This document shows, in pieces, positions 11,804 through 24,912 of a stretch of 64,000 nt of DNA. The notes below the pieces were generated by a model. It was not told the DNA's origin. It was given only the letters and a program-made list of their open reading frames with translations, and searched no databases. How positions within the stretch are numbered: the stretch's first letter is position 1; each line of letters starts with the position of its first letter. The position numbers and the translations under genes are program-made. Source of the stretch: Anadara kagoshimensis (taxonomy: Eukaryota; Mollusca; Bivalvia; Arcoida; Arcidae); contig CM037874.1 in the NCBI GenBank assembly GCA_021292105.1, positions 57,948,539-58,012,538 of the forward strand, read 5' to 3'.

Positions 11804-13491
11804 TTAACATTGATTTATTGATTTCGTTCAAGCTTAAGAATGATATCTATGACTTATCTCCCTTTCATTGAATTTCTTTAATTTGAAGATGGTGGGTACA
11901 AAGTGCGTCTCTGAGATATGGATGGTTTGTTCTTCAGTTGTCATTTTGTAAATGGTTGGATGTCTGAATTTAATCATGAATGGATGATCCTAAGTTTTCT
12001 CTCTATCGGATTAGCGTGAACAACGTGTGTGAATAATTTATGAAACTTCAACTTATCATAACTTAATACCTGAATACTATAGAAATAATAATTTTCATTA
12101 AATGACGTCATTTTATATTAGTACATCACATGTTAATTTGTTGATCATTGGATAACTACATGAATTCTATTTCATGTAGAAACCACATACGCAGAAATCA
12201 AAATCGACCCGTAACTGCGCATGCGTGAAATAATCTTAAAGACAGCTATACCTGCGGTCACACCTGTACATTACTTTACTATGGGAAAGTAAAAGGTGGA
12301 GATTTTAAACCTTGTTTTTCGTTTTTAAAATAAATTTTATGAAAATCTTATAGTTACCATAAGAAACTACAGATTGTCATGAACATTCAAATATAAAAAT
12401 GATCCAGTTGTGTTAAAAAAAACCGTTTCCACTTTTAATTACAAATTTTGGTGACATACTCATAATATTTAAAGTACAGTTATGCCGACTCCGTCATTTT
12501 TTTGAAAATTGTGTGTTTTTGAACACAAATTATTAATTCAAAGACAAAATTTAGGAAAATCTTATAGTTACCACTAGAAAATATAAATCTTCCTGAATAT
12601 TCAAATATTGAATTCATAAAAATACCTTTAAAAAAACCGTTTCCACTTTTAAATTGAAAATTGTGTGAAAACGGGTTTTACAACTGTTTAGTTGGATGTT
12701 CAGTCGAGTGTACAGACAACTGCTACACGGGAATTGTTGGATTGTAACAGTGGCATTATATTATTTGTAGAATTCATAAGAAAATTTGTTGATTTGTTTT
12801 ATTATTATTTTCAGTAATTTGTACGGGCCTGGTAAATTTCGTATTAATTAGAACTTTAAAATTTGAACAATGAAAATTTCTCCATAAATCCGAACCATTC
12901 AGTAGATAAATGAATCAGTGACATTAGATATAGCTAGATTCCCACTCATTTAATAAATGCAGATACATGTATTTTCTAATGGATAATTTTTATTTACTGG
13001 AAAATAATAGTCTCAACATTTTTTTTTATAATTCTTTCTATTGTTGTACTTCAGGTAGAATAAACAAAACAGAAAACTTAGATCCTATCACTGTAATTTT
13101 ATATTGTTATAACCATTGCTATATATAAAGTTACAATGTTTTTATAAACAGCTTTTTTCTTATTTAAGAAATAGAAAATAGCACGGATTCCTCTCTCACA
13201 CAGCTAATTGTCAATCACCCAGCGTAATGACCAGTTAATTAGTGGTACTGATTAATTAATTCGTGTACACCCTTGCGATCAGGTGATTATGTAATTTACC
13301 AGTTTGCTGAAGCATGAAAGAATCCAGGTAGTACTGACCAGTCTTAGGTGATAGGGTTATTTACCTGATCGCTGAGGCGTGAAAGAAACCATTTTATTAT
13401 AGTCTCACCTATGAAGAGACTTCTATGAATAGTGATTCCATTAATCATACGTGAATTTATCTAATTTACCTTTTTAAACCAAGGGACATGG

Positions 13492-13494
<3 letters not shown>
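11804..13494. other. 3' flank of BTB gene, non-coding
   Basis: No exon recognised. Two diverged direct copies (about 12337-12445 and 12546-12665) share AAAATCTTATAGTTACCA and AAAAAAACCGTTTCCACTTT. A second weak duplication occurs at 13280-13320 and 13350-13392 (AGCATGAAAGAA / AGGCGTGAAAGAA). These look like old mobile-element debris. Confidence 0.5.

Positions 13495-13530
<36 letters not shown>
13495..13530. repeat. (AG)n microsatellite
   Basis: Uninterrupted AG dinucleotide run of about 36 bp. Confidence 0.97.
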
Positions 13531-13533
<3 letters not shown>

Positions 13534-14689
13534 TAATTTTTAGCACACAAGATTATCTTTTTTGTATATTTTTATAGCACGATGCTCTGACTTACAAAAG
13601 TCAAAATTTTTGTACAATTTGTTAACGTTTTTATTTTTAATTGGTTTTAAAAGGGAAATAAATCTGTCTCATTTGACGTCCGTTTATCGGCTTTACGGAA
13701 CAAATCCGTCTAAAATAATCAGTGTTTTTTCAACTTATGTTCGGTTGCACCTTTAATGCGCAATGATGAAAGTGACTAACTGCCATTTTAAACCTAATAA
13801 TATAATAAAATTAACTGGAAAGTTCAGATGAATGTCATAATAATAATAATAATGATAATAAAGAACACGCAGTTACTACCTGACTACCTCTAAATTAAAT
13901 AAATCTGCGATGTTAATTGCCTATCTGGACACAAATAACATAATCTAGGTAAAGTGATTAGTTAGGTTCGATTTTTAGTTGATTGGGAAATATTAATTGA
14001 TTATTGAAACGGGGTCTTCCCGATTCTCCCACGTTTAATTACTGGTAAATATAAACATTGGTCTTAACTGTTGTTTTAGTAATTATAGTCTATTTCATTA
14101 TCCTTCATTTACCTGGATTTTATGTTAATATCATTTGTATTTGTATTTTTTAACGTAAAAAATAAAAAATAAATGAAAATGAAATTTTAAAAAATACCTG
14201 TTATTATTATTTTTTATTATAAATATTATTATTATAGCACTAACTTATGAATCATGATTATAATTGGAGCCAGCCAAATAATACTGATCAGCCGTAATTT
14301 TTATAAAAGTTAAATGTAAAAAATATTAAAAAATGGGTCAAAGGTTCAATGTTGTTGGTTTTTTTTTTTTTTTTTAATTTCTATTTAATGGTTGTAATGT
14401 GTGGAAGAAACTTTAAATAATTTCACAAAGCAAGGTGCACAAGTGTTTTTTTTTAATAGTGCACAGAAAGTCATGAAAAATGGAGAATAGGTCCAACAAT
14501 GACAATATATATATATACAAGAGTAATACAACAAGTATATATATGTATTAGAAAAATCTCAATCATTTAACATTTTCTAAAGCTACAGTAAATTGAAAAA
14601 ATGTGCACCAGAAACTTTACATTGGAATGGACTGGACGAGACCCTTTTTCAAACTCTGGAGAACGATGCCATTAAGTCATGTGCACATC

Positions 14690-15058
14690 TTTGATAATCT
14701 TTTGATATACAGTACAAAGTAACTAAGTTTCAAAGTCTGGGAAAATGGGGGAAAAAATCCTGAAATATTTCCAAAAAGTCAGTTGCACATCTTCAATATT
14801 TACAGAAACATTCTGTGAAGTTTCAAGGTTTTTGATTGAAAACTGTAAGAGGAGTTGAGTTCACAAAGTAGGTACTCCCAGTTCAAAAACTTGCTAAAAA
14901 GTGACTAAGTTTCAAAGTCTGGAAAAATGGGGAAAAATCTTAAAATATTTCCTTAAAGTCAAGTGCACATCTTCAATATATATAGGAACATTCTGTGAAG
15001 TTTTAAGGTTTTTGGTTGAAAACTAGATGGAGTTGAGTTCACAAAGTTGGTACCTATT
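14690..15058. repeat. Short tandem duplication, ~120-150 bp units
   Basis: Two to three diverged copies share the order AACATTCTGTGAAGTTT, then AAGGTTTTTG, then GAGTTCACAAAGT(A/T)GGTAC. The surrounding 13.5-16.5 kb is AT-rich with no gene seen. Confidence 0.75.
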
Positions 15059-15552
15059 TTAAAACAGACTATATTCTTAATCCTATTGTTTTAATTGTAT
15101 ATCTAAGGGATTACAATTCTATAAGTAATTAAAAGTGGGAGAATCGGGAATGAACCATTGAAACAAGTCGGTAAACCGTCACGCATGAGCCCCTACTGTT
15201 CCATAGAAACGTTATGTTAAGATTTTTTTAAGTTCTCATGAACTTTTAGAATATTATATTGCATTTTGACCATGTCCCAATCATGTCCTGATTGTTAAAA
15301 TAAAAAGTAATATTATTGTATATTGATCATATTTATTGAACAATATTTGTGACTCTCTCTCTCTCTCTCCAAAACGTTACACATGTGTCAGGTTTATGTT
15401 GCATTCTTTTCACAGTTCAGGTCGATAAATAAAATAAAATAAAATTGAATAAAATAAGATATTGCAATTAACTATTCAGCATTGGATTTGTCGGTTCAAT
15501 TAGATTAATATCAAAACATCTTGTTTTGAAAAATAAACATAAGAAAAATCAT

Positions 15553-15554
15553 AG

Positions 15555-15586
<32 letters not shown>

Positions 15587-15687
15587 AAGTATATAATCAA
15601 GCTAAAATGAAATAAAAAAAAGAAGATTTATTTCTTATTTCAATCTCTGCTAGATTGCATTGTTGATGCTGAGAAAATATCTTAAAC

Positions 15688-15733
<46 letters not shown>

Positions 15734-15747
15734 AATAATAATAATTT

Positions 15748-15798
<51 letters not shown>

Positions 15799-15812
15799 TT
15801 TTATTTATTTAT
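15553..15812. repeat. Microsatellite cluster (TTTA)n, (ATT)n, (ATTT)n
   Basis: A TTTA run at about 15553-15583, an ATT run at about 15690-15732 followed by its inverse AATAAT, then an ATTT run at about 15745-15812. A simple AT-rich cluster, with no gene. Confidence 0.95.
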
Positions 15813-16544
15813 GTAAAAACATTAATATAGCTAGAATGGAATATTTAAAAACGCTGATTTAATTTTTATTTTTACTTAAGAGTAAGTATATAAGACCCCG
15901 ACAAAACGAATTTAAAACAAATACTTGAAATATTTGTAAAATTATGATTTCGTGCAAATTTTCAATAAGCTGGACATATGGATGTTAATTTTTTTCATCA
16001 TTTTAAATACGAGATGCATTCAAGTCATTAGTGTCTAAATACTGATTATAATCCGTCTGCGTTTAGCCAGAGACATATAAAACCCCGATTGGATTTTTGT
16101 TGATCACTTGTTATTGCTCTCCCCAGAGACATATAAAACCCTCTCTGTCTCTGCCCCAAATTGGAATTATCTAACAGGTCACGCTCGACTGAACAACACT
16201 ACCATCTTTATAACACACCTGTATCTGTATATAAAGATGGTCAGTATAGGACGACTTCTAATGTAGGGGCAGATAACCCTTCAAATCGGATCTCGATTTC
16301 TGGACATGATCTGTCCTTGACTTAATCCTATCGGCTCGGTCACTATACCTCTCCAGACAACACTATAGGAGAACAGTTCCCTCGGCAGAGGTCCAGAATA
16401 GATTGATTTATAATGTCACTGATGCCGCCAAGGCGTTGACAAATTGTGGGAAACACTTGGCTAAGCTAGTGGGGCTTTTGTACAACCGGGGTCTAGTTTA
16501 CATATACCTTGTTTGGTTTTGTGTGTGTGCGTTGGTTGAGAGCT

Positions 16545-17240
16545 TAACTAGCTATAGCTAGCTGAGCGTATGGCATGGTGAAGCGTGTGTTCGTATGTGC
16601 GGCCATGCGTAAACTTAGATATTTTCCTCTGAAACCACCGCGTCAATTTTAAACCAAATTTAGTGTGGACGGTCCCAAGGTGGAGTAGATCAATCTTTGT
16701 ACAAGACAGCCTCGTACGATATCCAAGGTGGTCGCCGTTACTATATATAATAGCAATATTACTGAAATAGCCATTGTTGATTCAGTTTTCTGCCGATTTT
16801 CTTCAAATTTAAGATAAAGGAAAGAAGATACCTGGGTATTTAACATATATAACGGGTTTTTCTTAGAATTTTTTCATTGACCCAAATTGTGATGTTAGTT
16901 TTTACTCAATTCTTTGAAAGTCTTCTCTTCAGAATCCAATAGGCCAATTGAAACCGCATTTGTTGTGGAAGGTCCCTTTGTGGGGCTTATTAAGGTTTTT
17001 ACAAGGCGACCCTGTATTTAATACAAGATGGCCGCCGTTACTATCAATATCAAAGTCACTAAAATGGCCATTGTCGATTCACTTTTCTACCGATTTTGTT
17101 AAAATTTGAAGTATAGAAAGAAGTTACCTGACCATTAAACATACATGTATATAACAGGTTTATCTCCAATAATTATTCACTGACCCAAATGAGGTTAAAT
17201 TTTACTAGTTGAGCATTACATGCCCTTTTGGGCCTCTTTT
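16545..17240 (+). mobile_element. Pearl-like (putative Helitron-like) element, copy F1
   Basis: Begins with a GAGCGTATGGCATGGTGAAG phrase matching the left end of the copy at 60743 and ends with CCCTTTTGGGCCTCTTTT, the family's GGGCCTC end. The core is two tandem ~310-bp units (about 16620-16920 and 16925-17215), each with GGTCCC, AAGGTGG/AAGATGG, CGCCGTTACTAT and ACCTG. Non-coding. Confidence 0.7.
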
Positions 17241-18275
17241 GCAACGATTGCTTACCGATTAGTTAAGCTGACGAGGTTATGTAAGAAGGACACTAGTTTA
17301 TATAAAATATTGAGTTTTTCTTTCATTTTAGGCTTACTTTGTCCATAGAGCTTTGTTGTTTTTAATCACCATTTTGTCTGCTGTCCGTCAGTCGCCTCGG
17401 CGTGACATGAAAAAAATTTTTTTATATACAACGTATTTCACACAAGTTTCACATCTTTGTCACAAGTCACATCTTTGTCGCCATTATGAGTAAACAAAGC
17501 CAGACCAAATTCAACATTTTATTACCTGTATTTACACGTGTTGCTGGGACTTTATGTGGGTGTGGAGTGGGGGGGGGGGGGTCATGTTAAATTGTGTGTG
17601 CTAATGTGCTGTACATTGTATTGTAAAAACATATAATAAATAGACAAGCGTTTTAGGAATAGTTCATTATATATTTCATGATCATATGTGCTATGTTGGA
17701 GAATTCATTTCATTTAAAGTGTTTTTCCAAACATTTAGGTAGTTCCCAAAAAAAGGTGAAGTTAGGACAACAGCCAACACCCCTTTTTGCCCTAGTAATT
17801 TTGTAAAAATAAAAAATGGTCTCCGGTGAGCTACACTGCACATAGGCCTTTGGATAGTAATTGCAGTTGTAAACAACAGAAACAGTGTAATGTAGGGAAC
17901 ATATATTTCAATGAGTACCATAATTGTTATTGCTCAATAAATTATAATGAGGACTGTTACATGTGTGTATGATTATTTTATTTTACAATTTTTTTATTAA
18001 AAAATAACCAGCACTGGGGCACATCTAGATAGTGGGCGTCTAGTCACTTTGTATGAAATGCACTTGTATTGGTTTCATAGTCAGTGACTAGACGAACAAC
18101 ACCAATCAAACTGGAGTTTATTAGATTAGGTTCTGATCCATCAATTTTTACATAACGTTATTATTTGACTTTCCCATGGACCCCTATCATAAACAAAAGG
18201 ACCGTTGACGATAGAAATAATTCGACGTAAGCTTACCTGCCCTTCAGATCTATGTGTTTAATAAAACAATTTTAT
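17241..18275. other. Non-coding stretch
   Basis: No gene seen. Contains a G homopolymer of about 12 bases near 17568-17580 and AT-rich sequence. Confidence 0.5.
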
Positions 18276-18610
18276 TCAAAGAGGCGGATTGAGCAATGGG
18301 GTTTTACGTCCCAGTCAAGAATATTTCACTTATATCGAGACGTCGCCAGCTATAGGCGAAGGTGCAGAAATTTTGCATGTGCGTAGCGCTGATGGCATTA
18401 TACAGCAGTTCTTTAGCGTGACAAGCCCAACGTGGCACGGGACATCATTTATTTTACGTTCCCATCCGAAAGAACCGCGACTTTTCGAGTGCTTGGCTAA
18501 AGAACAGTCACTACCCACTTTAAAATCCTGGGTCAGACCCGGCCGGGTATCGAACCCACGACCTCCCACTTACGGAGCGAGCATTCTACCAACTGAGCTA
18601 CCGCAGTGGT
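18276..18610 (-). mobile_element. tRNA-headed SINE, family a, copy 1
   Basis: On the minus strand the element starts near 18610 with a tRNA-like head: an A-box-like GGTAGCTCAGTTGGTAGA and a B-box-like GGGTTCGATACC. A body of about 250 bp follows, shared with 52812-53115 and 58757-59072. The head and body travel together, so this is a SINE and not a tRNA gene. Confidence 0.85.
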
Positions 18611-18616
18611 TAAGTT

Positions 18617-18880
18617 TATTCAAAGAGGCGAGTTGAGTAATGGTGTTTTACGTCGAAGTCAAGACCTTTTCCCTTATATCAAGGATGCAGTTCGGGAAGT
18701 GCACTGTGGAGGAAACCAGAGTGCCTCGAGAAAACCTCAGCAAAAGAACTGACAAATTTTCTCACACTAGGATCTGTTCAGACTGGGATTCGGACATAGA
18801 GACGAGGTTATCTGCTTTAGAGCACATACTAGGAATTTGTAAACATTTTTCCAAGTACATTTCATTGTGGGAGTAATCAT
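18617..18880 (-). mobile_element. SINE family a fragment lacking the tRNA head
   Basis: Repeats the tail end of the neighbouring SINE (TTCAAAGAGGCGAGTTGAGT, then TTTTACGTC) immediately next to it, then diverges into a stretch with GGAGGAAACCAGAGTGCCTC. The tRNA-like head is absent. Confidence 0.65.
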
Positions 18881-19299
18881 CACGTAATACACACTGGCTA
18901 ATTATTTGCCTTAAGAATGTGCGAGAGCAACAAAGCATCCTGTATGGAGCATCTTACTTGGATAGACGATTCACTGTTAAAAGGTAAGACTAGTAGGAGT
19001 TAGCCATTGCGGTTGCCAAGACATATGCTGTTTCTTTTAAATTTCAAATCAAAATCATAATGTGTGTATTCTATGATAATAAATGATTAAGTAGTTAGTC
19101 GATTGTTTAATTGTAGATGAAGCAATATCTGAAAGAACATTAAAAATTATAAGATAATCAGAAATGATTTTGTCAGAGTTGTTCAAAATTAAAAGTCAAT
19201 GGGAGCGCAAACTCTGGTACTTAAATTACCTTTAGGAGGCCGATTTTCTGCATTCATGGTAGAAATAATCAAACGAACTACCATCCCTGGTTACATCTC

Positions 19300-19800
19300 G
19301 ATATAAGTAAAATTATCTTGCCTGGAACAATATTTCCAGCACTACCTGGTGATGTATGGATATAAGTGAAATAATCTTGCCTGGAACAATATTTCCATCA
19401 CTACCTGATGATGTATGGATAAAAGTGAAATAATCTTGCCTGGAACATTACTTCCATCACTACCTGGTGATGTATGGATAAAAGTGAAAAACATTTGCCT
19501 TGAACATTATTTCCATCACTACCTGGTGATGTATGGATATAAGTGAAATAATCTTCCATGGAACAATATTTCCATCAATATCTGGTGATGTATGGATATA
19601 AGTGAAATAATCTTTTATGGAGCAATATTTCCATCACTACCTGGTGATGTATGGATATAAGCGAAATAATCTTTCATGGAGCAATATTTTCATCACTATC
19701 TGGTGATGTATGGATATAAGTGAAATAATCATGACTGAAACAAAAAACGTCATCAGTCCCTAGTGACATCTCGATATAAATGAAATAATCTTGAATCAAA
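19300..19800. repeat. ~60-bp minisatellite, array 1
   Basis: About eight units of the form TACCTGGTGATGTATGGATA, TAAGTGAAATAATCTTGCCT, GGAACAATATTTCCATCAC. The edges are more diverged (GGTTACATCTCGATATAAG on the left). The same unit recurs at 24280-24480. Confidence 0.93.
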
Positions 19801-20014
19801 GTACTGAAAGTACTAAAATTCGCGAAAGATTAGAAAGACAGGGAGTTCAGTGTCTCCATCAATGTAGTGTCAGGTATATGAAGTTGTCAGGTCTCTGAAA
19901 GGAGGTTGTTATGTTCACCTTGCATTGCTCCAAAGACAACATAGCGGGTTCGTGTAGTGTGCAATGTGCAGACTATGAGCATGGGGCTGTTTTAATATTC
20001 ACACATTGGATTTA

Positions 20015-20874
20015 TAACCTTGACCATTGGACCGATGACCTACATTCATATATCAAAATGAACATTGTGTAAATGCCTATAACATTCTGATATACATGCC
20101 TATAGAGAAAGTTTATAGTTTCTGAGATAATTAACCATTTCAGTATTTGTTTGCATCTATGACCTTGACCTTTGAACCTATGACCTTCATTCATACATGG
20201 AAATGACCGTAAGGCAAATGCCTACAGTATTCTAATAAACATGCCTACACAAAAAGTTCATAGTTTTTGAGATAATTAACCATTTCAGTATTCATTTACA
20301 TCTATGACCTTGACCTTTGAACTTATGACCTCTATTCATATATAAAAATGATCGTTGTGCAAATGCCTACAGTATTTCAATACACATGATGATGATGCCC
20401 ATACAAAAAGCTTATAGTTTTTAAATATATTGACAAATACATTAATTTAGCAATTTCCCCCTAGAGTTCCTTGCCATTATCTCATTTTGGCCCCTACAGC
20501 TACAATATGTGCAAATCTAAAACTAGGTGCCCATAGTGTTTTACATGAAATATCTAAGTTATATCTCTATAGGTTCAGAGCAGATGATTTTTAAAGATTT
20601 TCACAAATTACTCCTTTATGGGGCCCCAAGGGGACATAATTCTTGCATTTGTGCAAATCTGAAAACCCCTTACTTAGGCATCATTACTGTCAAATATCAT
20701 CCAATTTGGCTCTGTAGTTTTGGAGGAATTGATAAAAAATGTGAAAAGTTTACACATGACGCACATCGGACGAAGATAAATGGCAATTGCTCATCTGAGC
20801 TAAAAAGTTTATACAAGACGGATAAAGATAGATGACAATTGTTCATCAGAGCCTTTGGCTCAGGTGAGCTAATA
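20015..20874 (-). mobile_element. Pearl-like element, copy F2
   Basis: Three ~145-bp core units (each with GACCTTGACCTTTGAAC, ATACATGCCTA, and GAGATAATTAACCATTTC). A right segment ends in the hairpin GAGCCTTTGGCTCAGGTGAGC at about 20849-20869. The core matches those at 36740-38260 and 61240-61920. The opposite GAGGCCC end was not found, so it is probably truncated. Confidence 0.8.
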
Positions 20875-21367
20875 AGCTTCTGATATTTTTCATGTCATAA
20901 TTGAGAATATTTTTTAAATAAATTAATAACTTAAAAAAAAAACTATTATTTTATTATTGTTCATATCACCAGAGTTGTGTTTTAAGAATTCAATAATTTT
21001 TGGAAGACTTTTTATTAAAGAGACCAGCATAATTTTAGTAAACCTTGTAAACAACATTTTTTCAATCGGGTGGCCGTTAGGATCCCCGCTGAGTGGGTTT
21101 GACAGGTGACCCCTCTACAAAGGTTCTGTACATGATAAAAATGTAGTTGACAGATGACCACTCTACGAAGGTGATCGCTATTCCAGATTTCACTCTAATC
21201 AATTCAAGGATGACTTCACGGAAGGCTTTGAAAAGGGGGGGGGGGGTGTCAATAATAATTTTTCAAAAATCAGATTTTAACCTCCTGGCTACTGCACAGG
21301 AGAAGCAGTGATGATAGCATGAAATTCCAAAATTTTTGTCTTAATATGGAGAGACTCCTCACATCAG

Positions 21368-22528
21368 CAGGGATTGAGCTTAACTTTTCGATGAGCCATA
21401 CAATGAACTGTCAAAAGTGATGATTGATTTTAACGCAACAAGGCCCCAACTCCAGCACGACAACCTACCATAACACCTGCACCATCACAAGAAAATGCTG
21501 CCAGTTTGGTAATAAATGCTTCTTTGCATACTTTCAAATTTGTAGACAATATAGAATAAAAACAACAATATTTTCAGCATTAACTTTCTCTGTTGATTCA
21601 ATGTCTACAAAGTGCCACTTTTCCTTTGTTACAAGTGCAAATAAACTGCATTTCCTGCTATTTTATTGAAGAATATGTGCTCCCATCTCCTATCAGGCAT
21701 ATACATTTGGATTATTCTATCCCTTGCTTTACTTTCTGATATTCAACATCTGCAACATTGACAAATGGTTTTGCAGAAAATGTTGATCTATAGGTACTAC
21801 CAATGTCAAATCCCTTAACTTCATCAAGTTCATTTATCCAGGTAAAATCAGATATGGGATGGTTGTGTAAAACAATACTTTTACAAGTTCTGAACACTTT
21901 GTCGAGTCTTTTGAATACATCCTTATTAAGTGACTGTATAATTTTGGCAGCTTTTGATTTATGAGCAGGAACTTGTTTTGCATTACTTAAGGCTTGGGCC
22001 TGTTAGTGAGATTCAGAAATTGCATGTTTATTTACACTGTCAAGTTTATAAGTAGTGCAACCCTCGGTAAATACAGATTTTTCCTGTCGAACTCTACACA
22101 AACGGCACACTTCATTCCGTCCTGCGTATCATACAACCAAGGCCTGCCATCTTCCCATGACTTTTTATATGCTCCGATGCGTTTGGACTTATCATACTCT
22201 TGATAGTACTTTCGTTTTCCCCCACATGGCAGACAGCCGGAAGTATCATTTTATACATAAATTTAAGAAAAGGAAACGAAATGGCACCGTATTTGAATTC
22301 CGGTCGGAACACCGGTCCATTTACACTTGTTGACTATATGATACCCATTTTTTAATTTCACTATTATTGTCGCCAGTCAGAAATAAACAGGAAATCGGTA
22401 AACGGATCGGAATGTCAAATACACTGAACTGAAAATTCTAATCGCCATCTGGCAGCCCTGGGCGACCTGTGTATGACACATTTATCGCTCAGAGCGAAAA
22501 ACTGGGCGCCCGTTAATCTCAATCCCTG
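21368..22528 (-). mobile_element. Decayed hAT-type element
   Basis: Ends are CAGGGATTGAGCTTAAC on the left and the inverse of CAGGGATTGAGATTAACG on the right. Between them lies a broken transposase on the minus strand. The adjacent 8-bp flanks do not match, so either the target duplication has decayed or the true ends differ slightly. Confidence 0.75.
21430..22333 (-). pseudogene. hAT transposase relic (ZNF862-like type)
   Basis: Read on the minus strand from about 22333. The fragments are FRPEFKYGAISFPFLKFMY, then after frame changes AKQVPAHKSKAAKIIQSLN, HNHPISDFTWINELDEVKG, and CLIGDGSTYSSIK followed by QEMQFICTCNKGKVAL. These are the pattern of hAT-derived proteins annotated as zinc finger protein 862-like in many animals, covering the region around the first catalytic acidic residue (GDGST). 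At least three stops and several frameshifts break it, so it cannot encode a working transposase. Confidence 0.75.
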
Positions 22529-22533
22529 ATCGT

Positions 22534-23029
22534 GAGGGTTGGCAGGTATGGTAAAACCATTGAAAGTTAATTACTGCTAAAAATAGCTAACATCTGGGTC
22601 AAGAAGACGATCTCAACCAATCAGATTTCAGATTGTAATATATACAAGGATACACTGTTTGATCGGATTACTTTCTGTGTCTGTTTTTAGTAAAGTGTCA
22701 CCCAAGCTGATGTTACTTGATTTCGGTAATTATACTGGATGAGTAGTTTTCAGTTTTGTTTTTATTGATAAATCTCCTTACGATTTGGGCAAATATAATA
22801 TGGAAAAAATCTGTTGACCGGGAGGGGGGATCCGCGTGACGTCATCAACATATTCTATCCTCAAATACAACAAAATGCAGCGTTCTCTTTTCAATCTCGT
22901 ATCAATTTCTTCCTTAGTCAATATTACTCAATAAATAAACCCCATTTACATGACAATTTACCCATCAAATCCATAGAATACAAAAGTTACTAAAATTTGA
23001 ATTATCTTCCTTTATTCAACTTCAACCTA
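22534..23029. other. Non-coding spacer
   Basis: AT-rich, no exon or known repeat recognised. Confidence 0.4.
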
Positions 23030-23039
23030 CATACGAGAG

Positions 23040-24152
23040 GGTGCAAGTCATTTCGGCACCAGGTCATTTCGGCACCTGTAGAAAAAGTCATTTCGGCACC
23101 GAGTCAATTCGGCACCAGGTCGTTTCGGCACCTACAATAAGTCACTTCGGCATCTACGATCGGTCACTTTGGCACCTCCATTTTTTAAAATTTTTATTTC
23201 AATAAAATCACTACAGAATGTGTTTTAGTAGCTATAATTAAAAATTAATAAAATTTAAATAATAATAATAATAATAATTACCGGTGCATCAGCGGTACCG
23301 TGATTATTTACTTTTACAAATTCTTTAGATCTATGTAATAATAAAGAAATGGTGTGTACTGGTAGATTAGAGTGGAAAATGTGTTGAAATCTGGGCCGCG
23401 TGGATTGATTGGTGTTGCTGAAATATGTTTTTACATGTGTTTAATATGCTACTTTTCAAGTTTTTGAATATTTTAATTGAGTAGCCTATCAAGAATATGC
23501 GGCTTTGCAAAATATTTTACTTTCGTAGCTAGTCAAGAATATATTTACCTAAATCAAAATACAATATAACAAGTCAAAAGTATTTCATTGAAAACGCCAA
23601 TCTCTGCAGAAATTGTGGAAAAATTGTTTGTTTTAATTTAAACAATATTTTATTCACAAAATACAATAATACAATCATATACCAAGACCAATTAATTATC
23701 AGATTTCTATATATCTTTAAATTTTCATAGAAAAAATATTAAACTTCGTTTCAAAAGAAAATGAATTATGAATTTCTGCCAATATTTTGTCATCCGATAC
23801 CATTAAAATACTGAATTTTTGCATTTTTTAAACTTCAACAGAATTATTTTAAATGTAATTTCTGGGTGTTACATATAAACATTGTAAAAAGTGGATAAAA
23901 ATGATATGTGCACTGGGTTGTGTAGAGGGAAAACGTCAATAGTGTGATTATTATAATTATGTCCTCAGAATTATGACAAAGTTATACATAACCAATAATT
24001 TACAGTACTGACGATTAATCAGCTCTTAATAGTAAGTGTATTAGCAAGGTGCCGAAATTACCCGGTGCCGAAATGACCTTGTGCCGAAATGACTTGCCAA
24101 GTGCCGAAATGACCTGGTGCCGAAATGACCCGGTGCCGAAGTGACTAGGATT
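23040..24152. mobile_element. Foldback-like element D, subrepeat word GTCATTTCGGCACC
   Basis: The left arm (23040-23182) repeats the word GTCATTTCGGCACC about seven times; the right arm (about 24050-24146) repeats its inverse six times. The flanks are a perfect 10-bp direct repeat CATACGAGAG at 23030-23039 and 24153-24162. The interior is AT-rich with no transposase. Ends read GGTGCAAGTCATT on the left and, inverted, AATCCTAGTCACTT on the right. The architecture resembles foldback or Mutator-like elements with subrepeat-built terminal inverted repeats. Confidence 0.9.
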
Positions 24153-24279
24153 CATACGAGAGAGAGGTGGATTTTTGTAACGGAAGGACATAATTTCGAT
24201 ACGGGTTAAGAAATCTGCATGTAACAGCTACATTCGAGAAAGATCAAGATCTTTCGCGAATAATAAAACAAGGAACCTT

Positions 24280-24480
24280 ATTATTACCTGGAGATGTCTT
24301 GATATAAGTGAAATAATCTTGACTGAAACAAATGTTCCATTACTACCTGGTAATTTCTTTATATATGTGAAATAATCTTAACTGGTACAATAAACTCCAT
24401 AACTACATGGTGACATCTCAATATAAGTGAAATAATTTTGCATGGAACAAGACGTTTATCACTACCTTATGACATCTTAA
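24280..24480. repeat. ~60-bp minisatellite, array 2
   Basis: Three to four diverged units of the same type as 19300-19800 (GATATAAGTGAAATAATCTTG with ACTACCTGGT). The two arrays are separated by a pearl-like element, a hAT relic and foldback element D. Confidence 0.85.
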
Positions 24481-24709
24481 TATTATGGCAGCATATTTAG
24501 AACACGAATGAATTTTTTTTTTCTGTCCAAGCAAATTATTATTGTGCCCGAGCCGAATTTTTTTTATCTTTCGTTGTCCTAAATGGACTTCCATAAAATA
24601 TAATCTGGAATGGAACACAAAAATCCATTCCACATAAAAGTAAATTATTTCAAAACATTTTCTAGACTTTATTTCATATCAAACTGTGACATACTACAGT
24701 ATCCAATAG

Positions 24710-24912
24710 TCTTGGCTCCAGTTTCACAATCATTCCTTAGCTAAGATATTCCTCAACTTAAATTTTAAATAGCAGATTTTGGTAATCTCTTTTTGGAACT
24801 ACTGATGAATATTTAAGTCATAAATGACATATTAAATTTCTGATTATCTTAATTAACAAAATTATAAAGATATGCCAGATTTAAGTTAAGGAACGATTGT
24901 AACACCATGGCT
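24710..24912. mobile_element. MITE family 2 (CCAGTTTCACAATCATTCC ends), copy 1
   Basis: Left CCAGTTTCACAATCATTCCT then TAGCTAAGA. Right is the inverse, TTAAGTTAAGGAACGATTGT. A hairpin-like ~200 bp element, non-coding. Other copies: 30229, 30486, 45790 (left part), 51965 and 57327. Confidence 0.8.

Noticed and set aside
18530-18610. tRNA gene on the minus strand
   Set aside because: The tRNA-like head is followed by a body shared with three other loci, and the stems are imperfect. It is a SINE head. The same applies at 25545, 33488, 53112 and 59070.
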